Below the pieces are notes generated by a model. It was not told the origin of the DNA. It saw nothing but the letters and a program-made list of their open reading frames with translations, and ran no database searches. A stretch of 64,000 bases of DNA from positions 683,526,583-683,590,582 of the forward strand of contig NC_081412.1 of the NCBI RefSeq assembly GCF_030272615.1, read 5' to 3'. Both the position numbers and the translations under genes were made by a program. This document shows positions 1-11,699 of this stretch, one piece after another. This stretch comes from Cryptomeria japonica. Taxonomy: Eukaryota > Streptophyta > Pinopsida > Cupressales > Cupressaceae. Within the stretch, counting starts at the first letter, position 1. Every line of letters begins with the position of its first letter.

Positions 1-374
1 GCAATTTGTTTTGTTTTCGAGGGGAGTGGGATATAGCAGGCAAGGGCGATACACGGGCATTGTTTTTTAGTTGCAGTGATACCAATTTACCATTAGAGAT
101 TACAATTGTGAATAGAAGGAAGCATAGATTGTTTGGCTCAAAGCATAGATCAAGTTAAGTATCAGTGTTTCAGTATGTCATTTTATCTTTTTGTTTTTTA
201 TATTATGTATTCTGATTTGGCATGTGTTTGTTTCTATATGACATACATAACTAGAAAAAAAAATGGTATTTATTTTTGGGTACTAATTTATCTAGAATCG
301 ATATATTAAGTTTAAAATTATGATATATATATATATATATACACATACATATACATATATATATGTATATGTGT

Positions 375-405
<31 letters not shown>

Positions 406-414
406 GATATATGT

Positions 415-446
<32 letters not shown>

Positions 447-1545
447 GTATATGTATATGTATATGTATATTTATTTATGTATAAGTATCTTACATACACA
501 TATCTATATATGAAATAGACATAGTATAAATTTATATGAGTAAAACCAAATTAAAAATTTTCTTTCTTCCAAGCCTTTTTCTTTCTTGATTGAAAAACAT
601 AATTCATGATGTTAAGTTAGAAATTAATGGAATTTTCAGTATTCACAATAGACTAAGCATGTTTATTTTACATTGCATGTAATATTAAACCCTTTTAAAT
701 TTTCTTTTCATTAAAAGAGGGTATATGATTCTGTTTAGATGCGTGATTTTGGGATAGGAAGGATTTTATCTAGAATATTCATAAATATGAAAGTGAAAGA
801 ATTGTGTTGATTATAAGGTATTTGCATGACAAATTTATTTATTTATTTTAGCAAGTAGTTTTCTTTTTTTTTATTTGGGTTTGCATTCTTGGAAATGGGT
901 GTCGAATATGGGTAACAGAGAAGGATGGTCCTCTTTTCAAGAACTTTCATTATATTAAAGGTACTTTGATCAAAGTCTTGTATTCGTTGAAATAGATGAA
1001 TTAGCCTAGCAAATATATTTATCATATTTCTCTACCATATCCTGATAGTAGGACATGTATTTCATACTACAAATGCATGTAGATATATCAGGTTGCACGG
1101 GGTTTCCTTCCTGCCTATTATTTCTAGGTAGCTAGGCATTTCATGCAAGGCTGGGTATCTTTCATTTCATGAAAGATTTCGGGGGAGTGTAAGCATCGTG
1201 GTTGGGCAGAAAAGAACTTGAGCCAAGTTCTTGTCTCTCGAGTTAGCAGTTGACTATTGGGGTCGATGACATTCAAAGACTTATTGTCTATATTCTATTT
1301 ATCTTCTCTTATATGTATCATGTATTATACTTCAGGGTGTTGAGTTGGACATATGGAATGCGATGCCTCATTATGTACTTTGATATATTAATTTCATGTA
1401 CTAACACCTAGTTTATGCACCATATCATTGTGATGTATTTCATATTTAACATGAATATTGATATATTATATTTTGCTTTTCTCTTATTTCAATTTATGAC
1501 CATTTATTTATTGTGAGATGTAGTTTAAAGGAAAGAGTCCTTACA
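1..1545 (+). repeat. E1 5' LTR, 3' part only
   Basis: Direct repeat of 14775-16165 with scattered substitutions. It ends in TTACA at 1541-1545, two bases before the primer site. A block around 1150-1260 (GTAAGCATCGTGGTTGGGCAGAAAA) resembles a block at 33425-33460 in the E3 LTR, so the two gypsy families share an LTR core. The TA/CA microsatellite at 321-482 has no counterpart of similar length in the 3' LTR, so it expanded after insertion. Confidence 0.92.
321..482. repeat. Compound (TA)n/(CA)n microsatellite
   Basis: Alternating TA, CA and GTATAT runs inside the E1 5' LTR. The matching position in the 3' LTR near 15105-15125 holds only a short TATATATA run. It gives a low-complexity Tyr/Ile/Cys/Val open frame on the minus strand that is not a gene. 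Confidence 0.95.
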
Positions 1546-1547
1546 TT

Positions 1548-1559
1548 TGGTATCAGAGC
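1548..1559 (+). promoter_or_regulatory. E1 primer binding site (initiator tRNA-Met type)
   Basis: TGGTATCAGAGC starts two bases after the LTR terminus. This is the standard complement of the initiator tRNA-Met 3' end used by most plant LTR retrotransposons to prime minus-strand DNA. Confidence 0.93.
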
Positions 1560-1645
1560 TCTAGGTTTAACATTAGGGGCCTAGGGCTTATTTGTCTATG
1601 ATGCTAAATGTAGACTTTGATGTAGGACAATCCTACCCAAGTCAA

Positions 1646-2763
1646 ATGGATACTAGAAACACCAATCTTGGAGCATCCAGCAGTGGGCCAAACAATGAAC
1701 AAAATCAAAGGTTTGACTAGATTCTCAACTTGCTCACACAACAAGGTACTAGGATGGATAATTTTGAGAAAGAGGTTAGAGGTATTCCAGATGGTCAAAA
1801 CCAAAATGAGAATCTGACGGTCGAGGAGAAAAGGAAAGAATCAAGAAAATGTTGGCAATGAGAACAATTGAGATAGGATTGCAGTGGAGCTAGGGAAGGA
1901 CTTGAAGAAGGTTGATCCTCCTAAATTTGATGACAAGACATTTGGAGATGGGGAAGAGGCATGGGTTATTGAAATAGAGAAGCATTTTGAGCTCTTAAAC
2001 TTGTTTGATGAGACCAAGGAAATGTGGGGGTCATATCCACTTACTGGAGATGCAACAACTTGGTGGGATAATGAGAAATCTGAGAAGAAGTTGCAACTAG
2101 GGGAGATTACTTGGGGTGTTTTCCTCCAACATTTTAGGAAGAAGTGGCTACCCCAACACTTCTTTAACAAGAAGATGACCCAGTTCTATAACTTATCCCA
2201 AACTACTATGTTAGTGACAATATTGGGAAAAATTCTCCCATTTTCTCAAGTATGTGCCACACTACCAGATGGATAAACTATTCAAAAGTAGGAAATTCAT
2301 CTTGGGATTGCGACCATGGATTGGAGGAGAGGTGGATATCCATAACCCACAGACTATGGATGAGGCTTTTGAGAAAGTAACTAAACAAGAAGAAAGGATT
2401 CAACAATCAACTACCTATTGTAAGAATCGTGAAGCCAAGTTTGTGAATAAGAAATTTCATAACAACCAGCAGGGTGGTAACAACCGACAGATTCAGAACA
2501 TGAAGAGGGGTAATAATTCTTAGGATAGGTCATAAGGGAATTAGAATGGAAGTAACAAAAGGGCTTACAACAACAATAGAAAGGATAGACTAGAAGGACC
2601 CAGAGCAACTCGATATGGGTATTATGTATGTGAAGGCAAACACTATGCCAATGCTTGTCCTCAATGTTCACATGGGCAAAGGAATCAGCTAGGAGCTCCA
2701 CAACACCAGATACATGCATGAGTAGACAACCATCTAGCTGAGTTCCAAGCTGCACCTATCTAG
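1646..2763 (+). pseudogene. gag: E1 gag pseudogene
   Basis: The ATG at 1646 starts a frame matching the E3 gag start (both have the pattern RxDQILxLLxQQxxRM). An in-frame TAG at 1718 replaces the Gln codon of that motif. A frameshift around 1850-1880 moves coding to the frame of 1884-2276. There the retrotransposon gag core reads PPKFDDKTFGDGEEAWVIEI, then TTWWDNEKSEKK, then FRKKWLPQHFF. Another shift near 2254 continues to the basic region, which ends in a TAG at 2521 where E3 has Gln. A degenerate knuckle follows at about 2605-2670 (CEGKHYANACPQC). The product would be capsid-like. It is clearly broken. Confidence 0.9.
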
Positions 2764-5569
2764 TTTTTGGGTAAGCTCTATGGCCATGATGTTTCTATAT
2801 TAATTGATATTGGAGCCACATAATATTTTGTTGATCCTAGAATAGCTGCTAAATTACCTATTAGACCTAGTTACATGGTTAATCCATGGATGGTACAATA
2901 TGGAAATCGGGTAGAAAAGAGGGTAGAGTCATGTCTTGTTTGTAGTGAGTTAGAGCTTCCCAATTTTCAAACAAAAGTCAATCTATAGTTGCACCCTTAG
3001 GGTGATATGATGTGATTTTAGGGATCAATTGTTTGGTTGAACATAAGACTCTAGTCAATTGTGAAGATAAGGTAGTAAGGTGCTTGGATGACTTTGGGAA
3101 GCATGTAGAGATTCATGGATTTCAGAAAACTCTTGAGCTTAGACAAATTTCAGCTATGCAACTTAAGAAGGCATCAAGGAAGGGTTGCTCCATTTATTCA
3201 GTCCATTTTAGTGATCTAGAAAACACAAAGCCCTATTTATATGACTACCCTATCCTCAAGGAGTTCCAAGATGTGTTTCTAGATGAGTTGACAAAATTGC
3301 CACCTAAGAGGGAGTTTGACTTTTCAATTGAGTTTTTACCAGGGACAAAGCCTCAATCTAAAGCTCCCTATAGGATGACCAAAATGGAGTTATATGAGTT
3401 GAAGACACAATTAGAGGAGTTGTTGAAGCAAGGGTTTATTAGACCTAGTGTATCCCCTGGGGTGCACCAGTTATTTTTCTGAAAAAGAAGGATGGGACCT
3501 TACATTTGTGTGTTGACTATAGGATATTGAATAAGACAACTATAAAGAACAAGTATTCACTCCCAAGCATAGATGACCTTTTTGATCAAATGAAAGGATC
3601 TACAATGTTCTCTAAGATTGACCTTAGATCTAGCTATCATCAATTGAGGATCAAGTATGAAGACATTTCAAAAAAAGCTTTCAAGACTCGCTATTGTCAC
3701 TACAAGTTCACAGTGGTACCATTTGAATTAAATAATGCTCCAACAACTTTCATGAATTTAATGAATAGTGTACTTAGGGATTGCTTAGATGACTTTGTGC
3801 TAATATTACTGGATGATATCTTAATTTACTCAAAATCAATTAAGGAGCATGATAAGCATTTGAGGATAGTTTTACAATGCTTAAGGGAGTGAAATATTTT
3901 TGGTAAGCTATCCAAGTGTACCTTCTACCAAGACAAGGTACACTACCTAGGCCATATCATATCAGTAGAAGGCATTGTAGTTGACCCAGAGAAGATTAAA
4001 GCAATTGTTGAGTGGCCTACACCACAAAGTGTGACTGAAGTCCGTAGCTTCATGGGACTTGTAGGTTGTTACAAAAAGTTTGTGGAAGGATTCTCCAGAA
4101 TAGCGGCACCTATCACTTCACTCCAAAAGAAAGGGAAGAGATTTGACTAGAATGAGAAGTGTGATAAAGATTTTTAAATTTTGAAGGAGAAGCTCACATC
4201 AGCCCCTATCTTGACAATACTTGATCCTAATGGGAATTTCATAGTGGTAATTGATGCATCAGGTGAAGGTATAGGATGAGTACTTATGCAGAATGGATGA
4301 ATATAGGAAGTTGAAGAAACATGAGTTGAACTATGCACCACATGACTTGGAATTAGTATCCATAGTTCATGCACTTCAGATGTGGACACATTACCTTTTG
4401 GGTAAGCTATTTGAGTTGAAGACAGACCACCTAGGACTCAAGTATATATTTACTCAGCCTAATCTGAATGCTCGCCAAAGAAGATGGATAGAGTTTCTTG
4501 GTGAATATGATTTTGGGATTGAATACATCGAGGGTAAGGAGAACAAAGTGGTAGATGCTCTTAGCAGAAGGAGGCATCTTGCAACTATGATTACAACTAG
4601 GTCCAATTTGAGGCAACGAGTGATTCAAAATCTATCAGAAGATGATCATTACTCCAAAGTAAAGAAAGCTTTGCAAAAGAACCCCAGAGACCATCGGTTT
4701 GATGGTTATGTGTTTGAGTTAGATGGACTATTGAGCTAACAAGGGAGGATGTACGTTCTAGATATAGGAGATTTGAGGAAGCTAATCTTAAAGAAAATCC
4801 AAAGCACACCTTATTCAAGGAACCTAGGAATAACCAAGATGGTTATAGATTTAAAGGATTTATATTTTTTGCCAAGAATGAAGAAGGATGTCATTGAATT
4901 TGTGGCTCGATGCTTGGAGTGCCAATGAAAGAAAGGCTAAGAACATACATCCAACATGGATTTTGCACTGTCATGACATACCTAAGTATAAATGGCAAGT
5001 AATTAGTATGGACTTTAGCCAGGGGTTTCCTATGTTGAAGAATAAGCATGATGTTATCTTGGTTGTGGTGGATAAATTAACCATGGTTTCACATTTCATT
5101 CTAGGGAATCTTAAGGATGGATCCTTGACTTTAGCTAAGTAGCTTGTCCAAGAGATCTTTTGATTGCATGGTGTGCCAGAGGTGATCATCTTAGATCGTG
5201 ACACTCGCATGATTTCCAGGTTTTTGACAACTTTGAATGCGAGTTTAGGAACAAGGTTGAATTTTAGTACAACATATCACCCTCAAATAGATGGGCAGAC
5301 ATAGAGAGTTAATCATAGTAGACGACCTCCTTAGAATGTATTGTATGGACCAACAATACAAGTGGGAAGTGTACCTTCCATTGGTGGAGTTTTCATATAA
5401 TAACTCCTACCATGCATCTTTTAGGTATGACACCATTTGAAGTTCTTTATGGGCGAAATTTTCGTACACCAATTAGTTGGGATAAGGTGGAAGATATGAT
5501 TGTGATTGTTCCAGATATGCTATGGGAAATGGAGGAAAAGATAATATTGATCAGATAGAGGTTGAAGGA
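2764..5569 (+). pseudogene. pol: E1 pol pseudogene (protease, RT, RNase H, 5' part of integrase)
   Basis: The protease remnant reads ILIDIGAT around 2795-2825, with Thr to Ile in the catalytic DTG and a stop just after. RT follows: PYRMTKMELYELK near 3365, a frameshift after VSPG near 3460 (a base lost from PWG), [16 protein letters not shown], and the active site LDDILIYSK near 3810. RNase H has NFIVVIDASGEG near 4240, with a TGA near 4276, and later [10 protein letters not shown] at 4550. The integrase keeps part of the HHCC module (FVARCLECQ), then ISMDF near 5010 and LDRDTRMISRF near 5190. About a dozen stops and several frameshifts exist. The reading is interrupted at GGCAT by E2 and resumes at 12867. 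Confidence 0.92.
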
Positions 5570-5574
5570 GGCAT

Positions 5575-6751
5575 TGTTACTACTTATCAAATTTCCATTA
5601 GTTTCATATCCAAAGTCATACTATATTCTAGTCAATTAGTATTATTAAATCATGCAGTCGGTACACACAGAGAAGTCGGTATGAACAGTCTAGTCGGTTA
5701 TAGAAGAAAGCAGTCACAGAACACAGTATTCACCGAGCTGTTTACCAAGTAAAGTTTCATGCCTACCGAGTGGTAAAGTTAACTCACCAAGTTGATATTC
5801 ACCAAGTGAAACGTTTTACCAGATACATTGAACCTGGACATGCACATGAAAACGTGTTACAAGATTGAGGCGCATCTAACCGTTTTTGCATTGGAAATTG
5901 CACTAGAAGATTGTGTATGATTACAAGGTCAATCTAACCAATGAGATATTTTGTTTAGTCATTCATTCGAAGAATCTTTTTGTAAGATTGAAGCAATGAA
6001 TTAAATCACTACTGTAAGAGATCTATTCATACAGCATGATTCTAGGGTTAGAAGAGAAGAGGTATACAAGGGAATGTGTGTGTGTATGCAAGAAGGAAGA
6101 CTGTTACAGAGACACAGAGAGGTCACTGAGAAGGTTATCAGTGAACAGTCGAAGAACAAAGTAAATAGAAGGGTTTACCGAGTTTCATTATTGGTTACCG
6201 AGGTATGCTACAAGCTAGGTAATCTTATTCAGAGCACATAGAATCTACTTTAGCATTTCAGATGTAAAAATGCAGATATTTGTAATGATTTTATCGTAAA
6301 ATTTGAAGTTGTAAGAGAAACCTTTAACAGGGTAAAAGACTCTAACCAAGTCTATAAATTGTAAATCCTTTAACCAGGTGCAACATTTATATAGTGTTGT
6401 AAAATCCTTTAGTAAGGTAGATCTAACTGATCTTGATACTCCTAACAAGGTAAGCTATCAGAAATAGCTAAATGTAGCTCTAACTGAGCATTCTTTATTA
6501 TTGCAGTAGTGAAGTTGTGGGTGCCATCCCCACCGTAGTTTTTCTCTCTAACCAAGAGTTTTTGTGTGACCAAAACATATGTGTTATGGAGTGAATCATG
6601 TATGATTGTTATCTGTTGATTTTAGTTTTATTTTATGTTATTGCACTGTTCTGTTTATGCATAATTGTAAGGTTATTATCAAAGAAATTTTTTGGAGTAC
6701 TAATTCACCCCTCCCCTCTCAGTACATCAACTTTCCATATTGGGCCTAACA
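5575..6751 (+). repeat. E2 5' LTR
   Basis: 1177 bp, TG..CA ends, repeated at 11700-12861. One copy has an extra segment of about 16 bp near 5785-5800 within a CACCGAGT-rich stretch. A GTGGG..CCCAC hairpin at 6517-6533 is followed by CGTAGTTTTTC, a layout also found in the E4 LTRs. Confidence 0.95.
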
Positions 6752-6753
6752 AT

Positions 6754-6765
6754 TGGTATTAGAGC
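6754..6765 (+). promoter_or_regulatory. E2 primer binding site with one substitution
   Basis: TGGTATTAGAGC begins two bases after the LTR. It differs from the usual TGGTATCAGAGC by C to T at the seventh base. Confidence 0.88.
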
Positions 6766-6813
6766 TTGAATCCTAGAAAAGTGTTTAACTACCTAAAGAG
6801 AAAGATCTTAGCA

Positions 6814-8163
6814 ATGGAAGGCTACAAACAATCTCGGAGGATTGTGCATCTTCAAGAAGAGCTAGATAATTCAAATCAAGTGATTGCAGACATGCAAAGG
6901 CAAATGCAAAAATCTCTTAAAGTAAGGAGAAGATTATCTGATGACTTGAAGGATTCTCAAGAGCTAGTGGAACAAATCGAGACATCATCTGAGAATAGTA
7001 TATCTGAAGAGACTGAAGAAATGATTGGAATGTTGAAAGAAAAGAACAAAGCATTGGTTGATCAACTAAAAGCAATGAAAAGAGAACATGAACATTTCAG
7101 TACATAGATGACTGAAAATTTAGATGCATTAAGGATAGCTAAGGATAAAGCAAGAGATCTACAAATAGAGAAACAACAACTTGAAGCTCTAGTATCTGAT
7201 AAGGATGATGAAATCATAAGGTTAACTCATATTCAACAAAATATGACAGATCAACTAGGTTATGCACATCATGAAGCAATTCTGAAGAATGATGAAAATC
7301 AATCATTGAAACTTGAAGTATCAAGGTTGACTGGTGAACTTGAAACTGAGAAGAAATCAAAAGAATCATTGGAGAAAAGTTATGAAGCATCAAAGATGTT
7401 GGATGAGCAACTGAATACAAGAAGACTCTACAAAGATGGAGGACTCGATTACAAAGGAAAAGAATCAACCGAGAAAGGAATTCATACCACAGAGAGAGGA
7501 GAATCATCAAAACAAGCTGGAAAAAGGAATAACATCAAAAGGAAGAAGCCTATTTGCTACTACTATGGAAATCAAGGTCATACTGCCAACATATGCCAGA
7601 TCAAAAAAGGTAAGCAATCGAATATCTCTAAGTCCAATGGATATTGTTACAATTGCAATAAATATGGTCACACACCTAATCAATGTAGGAAAAAGTCTAT
7701 TAACAACCATCAGAAGGCAAAATTCAAAGGGTTTTGTAAAAGCTACAATAGATATGGACATAGTACCGAGAAGTGTTGGTTTAAGCAAAAGAACTACATG
7801 AAGTATCCACACCGAGCAAACACTAGAGGTTACCGAACTAACACTGATCCTTACCAACAATATGCAGTACCATGGGATTACAATATAAGGATATGGTGCA
7901 AATGTTGTGGAAGATATGGACATATAAGTGCCAACTGTTTTATAAGATTTGGAATGAACAACTGGAGATCATGGAGAAATCCCGGTATGGCATGTTTTCA
8001 TTGTCACAAAGCTGGACATTTAGCTGGAGATTGCAGAGATCATCCGAGAAGAGACATTGAAGAGATAAAAGAAAAATTCAAGATGATTCGGAAAAATAAA
8101 GAAATTATGTCTGATGAAGAAAGCACCTTACCTACCGAGTTAGGTGCACCTATTTCAAATTAG
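6814..8163 (+). pseudogene. E2 ORF1: coiled-coil plus five-CCHC-knuckle gag-like protein
   Basis: The first ATG in frame is at 6814. The frame runs to 8163 with one internal TAG at 7105-7107, where STQMTEN would be expected. Residues 1 to about 200 are charged heptads rich in Glu, Lys, Leu and Gln, a predicted long coiled coil. They lead into SKMLDEQLNTRR and KDGGLDYKG, which resemble the C-terminal half of some plant copia gag proteins. Five CX2CX4HX4C knuckles follow between about 7555 and 8040. The second, fourth and fifth are intact (CYNCNKYGHTPNQC, CKCCGRYGHISANC, CFHCHKAGHLAGDC). The first and third have the second Cys changed to Tyr. I see no gag capsid core. Likely role: RNA binding and packaging (inference). 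Confidence 0.82.
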
Positions 8164-8689
8164 TCAAGGAAAGGTATGAAGGGATTGCATTCTCTAAAAA
8201 TTAAATCATAACAGTTCCTACTCTATTTTGTACAAAATTCAAAATCTGCATAGTTAAGATGCAATTAGTTAGTTTATATAATATACAAAAAACCTGTCAA
8301 GTTGGTGTGTACAAGAAACCTATCAAGTCGATTAATAAAGCAAAGTTGCGTACTCAGTGAAAACAAAAAAAAAGAGTAAATCGGTAAAAGGTGAACCGAG
8401 TGCATTTAATATCTTGACCTAACTTGCACGGAGCCTGATAAGGTATTTTTGAGTACTTAAAAGTGTTTTTCGCGGTCATTTTCATTCACCCAAGTTTTCA
8501 AGAAGTAGAGCAGAGTGAATCAAAGTGATCAAACTTCATTCAGAGCGAATTTCGAGGTATTTGCATCAATCTATTCACACTGTTTAGCTGGTTTCCGATC
8601 TAGTCAAATTGCTATTGTCTACCGAGTGTGAAGCATCAGTCGTTTGTAAACCCTAAGGATAACTTGTAAAATCTTATTTGAAATCTACC
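8164..8689 (+). other. E2 inter-ORF region
   Basis: About 525 bp without a convincing ORF between ORF1 and ORF2. It contains repeated ACCGAG and CAAGTCG-type words that also occur in the E2 LTR. No promoter element is obvious. Confidence 0.6.
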
Positions 8690-11343
8690 ATGGCGCCCAA
8701 GATCCAAGACCCTGTAGTTGTCCAAAATGTGGAGAATCCCTCACTGAAATATTCTCTAACTCCTAAAGTTGCCTCAGAATTGGATGATAAAACTGCATTT
8801 TCACTCATCCCGGATCGAGTCTTGTTAGTGGAAGATGTTAGACTCTTTACCAAATTTTGTGTTGAGGAACTCGGTCATGTAGAGATTAGTGACACATATG
8901 ATGAACTATGCACTGATGGCAAAATGGATAGCAAATTTGAGCATATCAAAATCAAGGGACTAACTGAAGCCCTAGTCTATCCTCATGTGTTCAAACCCTA
9001 GTGGGTTAAGTTTGTATTGAGCAAAGTACATGATGATTTCATGTGGCTACAAGAGAAACCGTTCAAGTTCATGAAGGAAGTCATTCACCTGTTCACCGGA
9101 TATCCCATCTACGATCATGATCGTGCATAGAAAATGATATCTCAAAAGGAGCTAATCAGTCTAACCGGAGTAGAATCTGATTACCGAGGACTAAAATTGA
9201 ATAATGTCACTGATGTTGAACTAAAATTTGCAATCAGAGTTATTGGTTATTGTTTCTTCCAATCTGCAAGGGAAAACAGTGTACCATGTGCTGCAGTGGA
9301 CCTGGCCTACAAAATAGTTAAGAAGGGAATGAAAGTAGACCTATGTGAAGTGCTACTAAAGAACTTGTTTGAGAACCTGAACACAATAAGGAAGCCGAAG
9401 AAGAACAACTTGGCAAACACACTAAAGTTTGATTCAATACTTGTATGTATGTTTTTCTATTTTGAGAAGTTCTTTCCCTCAGTCGGTAAAGTAGTATGGG
9501 AGCTACACCGACCTATCACCCATTAGATAAATGTTACATCAAGAAAAAAGGAGATAACTTTAATGATATCATGGATGATTACTTCAGCAAATTCCAAGAG
9601 AAAATGCACAATAGGTACAGGATCCCACCACAGCTGGTTGAAAAATACAAGGACAATATATGTTTTGAAGTCGACACTGATTATTGCTATGTAAATGTTG
9701 CCGAACCAAGGACTCAATCATTGCAACCAATGGGTTATGAGATTGATTATGATATTACACAACAACAAATTGATGCCTATCTATCATTGCCAAGGCATGC
9801 AACTGAACTAAGGTATGGAACCTATGAAGAGGTGAAGGAGAAAGTAAAAATGAGCATTGTAGTACCTAAGGCTACAAGAAAAGCTACAAAGATGATACAG
9901 GCTTTATCTAAGAAATTCAGAGAAGAATCCTCATCTACACCTGTCAAAGGCAATCTTGCCATTACCGAAGAGGAATCAGAAGCATAGGAGGCTACAATAA
10001 CATTGAGCACAGAGTTGCCAAAGGGTAAAGTTCTTAAAAGAAAGAAACAGGAAATCACAAAGGCCCTGCCGACTCCACCAACAAAGAGACCCAACACCAG
10101 AGCATCAGCTGCATCACTGAGTAAGAAACAAAAGACTGTTGCCATTCCAAAGGTAACCAAAACTTATAAGAAATCTACTCGGAGGCTCATTTTGGCAAAA
10201 GAGTCGAGTGATACAGAGTCTGATGATGCAAACAAATTCTAGGTTGTGAAAAGTAAGAAGGTAAACATTCACAGTGTTGAAAATTTTTGTGCCAATCTTA
10301 AAGAATACGGTGGATTTGCAGGATTCAGATATGTTAAGTATGAGACTAGGAATAATGATGAGAAACGACAGATTGAAGAAGCTATCATATGTACACTTCT
10401 GAAGTTTTGGTTAGCGCCATTAGAACAAGAAAAGTCACTTCTGAGTGAACTCTACTCACACATTGATAATAGATGGAAATATGCAATGGATTTGGAGAGA
10501 CAAATAAGAGAAAGAAGTCTAGTCCATCTATTTCCTAACATGTCCGTAGCTGAAATCAAGGAGCATCTGACCACATACAATTCAAAATTTCTTGTGAAAC
10601 AGAGAGCCTTAAAATTGATGAATGGGTTATACATTGATGTGGAGCATGAGACTAAAGCCAAGTGGCAGGAGATCTTCAAATAAAAGGATGTCAGTGAACA
10701 ATCTCAAATTGAAATCATTGATGTCACTGAGCAAGATCCAGATGTCACCAAGCAAGGTCCAGACCTGGTTGACACTATACAAATTGATGAAGATGTAATG
10801 GATGAATTAGCACTGGAGCAGGAAATGATTGAAAGCACCACTTATGCAAAACTTGTCTCTAGTGAATCTGTCTTAGAACAAGTTTAGCCTTATCTGCCGA
10901 TGAAGCCACCAGTCTCAACCGAAGCTCCCAAGGACACCGAGCAAGCTACCAAAGGCAACAAATCTGAAGCTACAGGAGATACAAGTAACAAATCTAAAGC
11001 TACAGCTGATACAACCAAAGATCAGACGTCTCAAGCATAGACAAGCATTGCAACTATTACAACTGAGACCCCAAGCACTGAGCCACCCAAAGACACTGCA
11101 ATGACTACAGGAATAGACCAAAGTGTTACATCTACTAAGCAACCTACCGAGGGTCAGCAAGACTCACAAGCACTTGTCTTAGTGCCACAGACCAAAGGAA
11201 AAGAAAAGAAGGTGAGAAAGCATGGTTTCAAATTTGACTTATTAATGGAAAGTGTCAAGGACTCACTCTCAGTCACCCTCACCGATGCCCGGACCAAGTA
11301 TAAGACTATTTTTGATCAGTTACTACCTCCGGATGGAAATTAA
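8690..11343 (+). pseudogene. E2 ORF2: large protein of unknown function, decayed
   Basis: The start ATG at 8690 sits in a strong plant context (ACCATGGCG). About 885 codons run to TAA at 11341-11343, with one frame change around 9490-9530. Internal stops lie near 8999, 9128, 9985, 10240, 10681, 10885 and 11038; six of the seven are TAG. The first 270 residues look like a folded alpha/beta region (DRVLLVEDVRLFTKFCVEEL, KPFKFMKEVIHLFTGYPIYD). A central basic segment (KGKVLKRKKQ, PTKRPNTRASA) could be a nuclear localisation signal. A helical domain follows (NLKEYGGFAGFRYVKYET), then a Thr/Pro/Glu-rich tail and a short conserved-looking end (KHGFKFDLLMESVKDSL). I recognise no enzyme motif and cannot name the family. 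Confidence 0.7.
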
Positions 11344-11699
11344 GTTTTTAATGTTTGTCAAAAAGGGGGAGTAATATTATGATACTACAAAGAGGAAAGC
11401 CCAACAAAGGGGGAGTAATTATACATTTGGAGAGTAATACAGTTTTGTTAACACAATTTTGAGTATTGTATACAAGGAGAGTATACCGAGCAGAATATAC
11501 AAAGCATTTAGAGCACACAAGTACAGAACAGAACCGAACATGCAAAATTTAGAGTTATATACATAACAATGATAAGGGGAGTATATCTGCATATACTATT
11601 TTTTTTACTATTGTATATATTGTCAAGTATATAGTTTTTGAGTTATGACTTTGTAAGTAGTTTTTGTCAAACATCTCAACTAATGTCAAAAGGGGAGAT
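11344..11699 (+). other. E2 3' untranslated region and polypurine tract
   Basis: Non-coding, with two internal AAAGGGGGAG-type tracts near 11362 and 11407 and the terminal tract CAAAAGGGGAGA at 11687-11698 directly before the 3' LTR. Several purine tracts before the real one are typical of copia 3' regions; E4 has the same layout. Confidence 0.8.

Noticed and set aside
251-499. Minus-strand ORF rich in Tyr, Ile, Cys and Val
   Set aside because: It is the translation of the TA/CA microsatellite.
1548-1559. TGGTATCAGAGC stretches as tRNA genes
   Set aside because: Only the 3' complement is present, always just after an LTR; they are primer sites.
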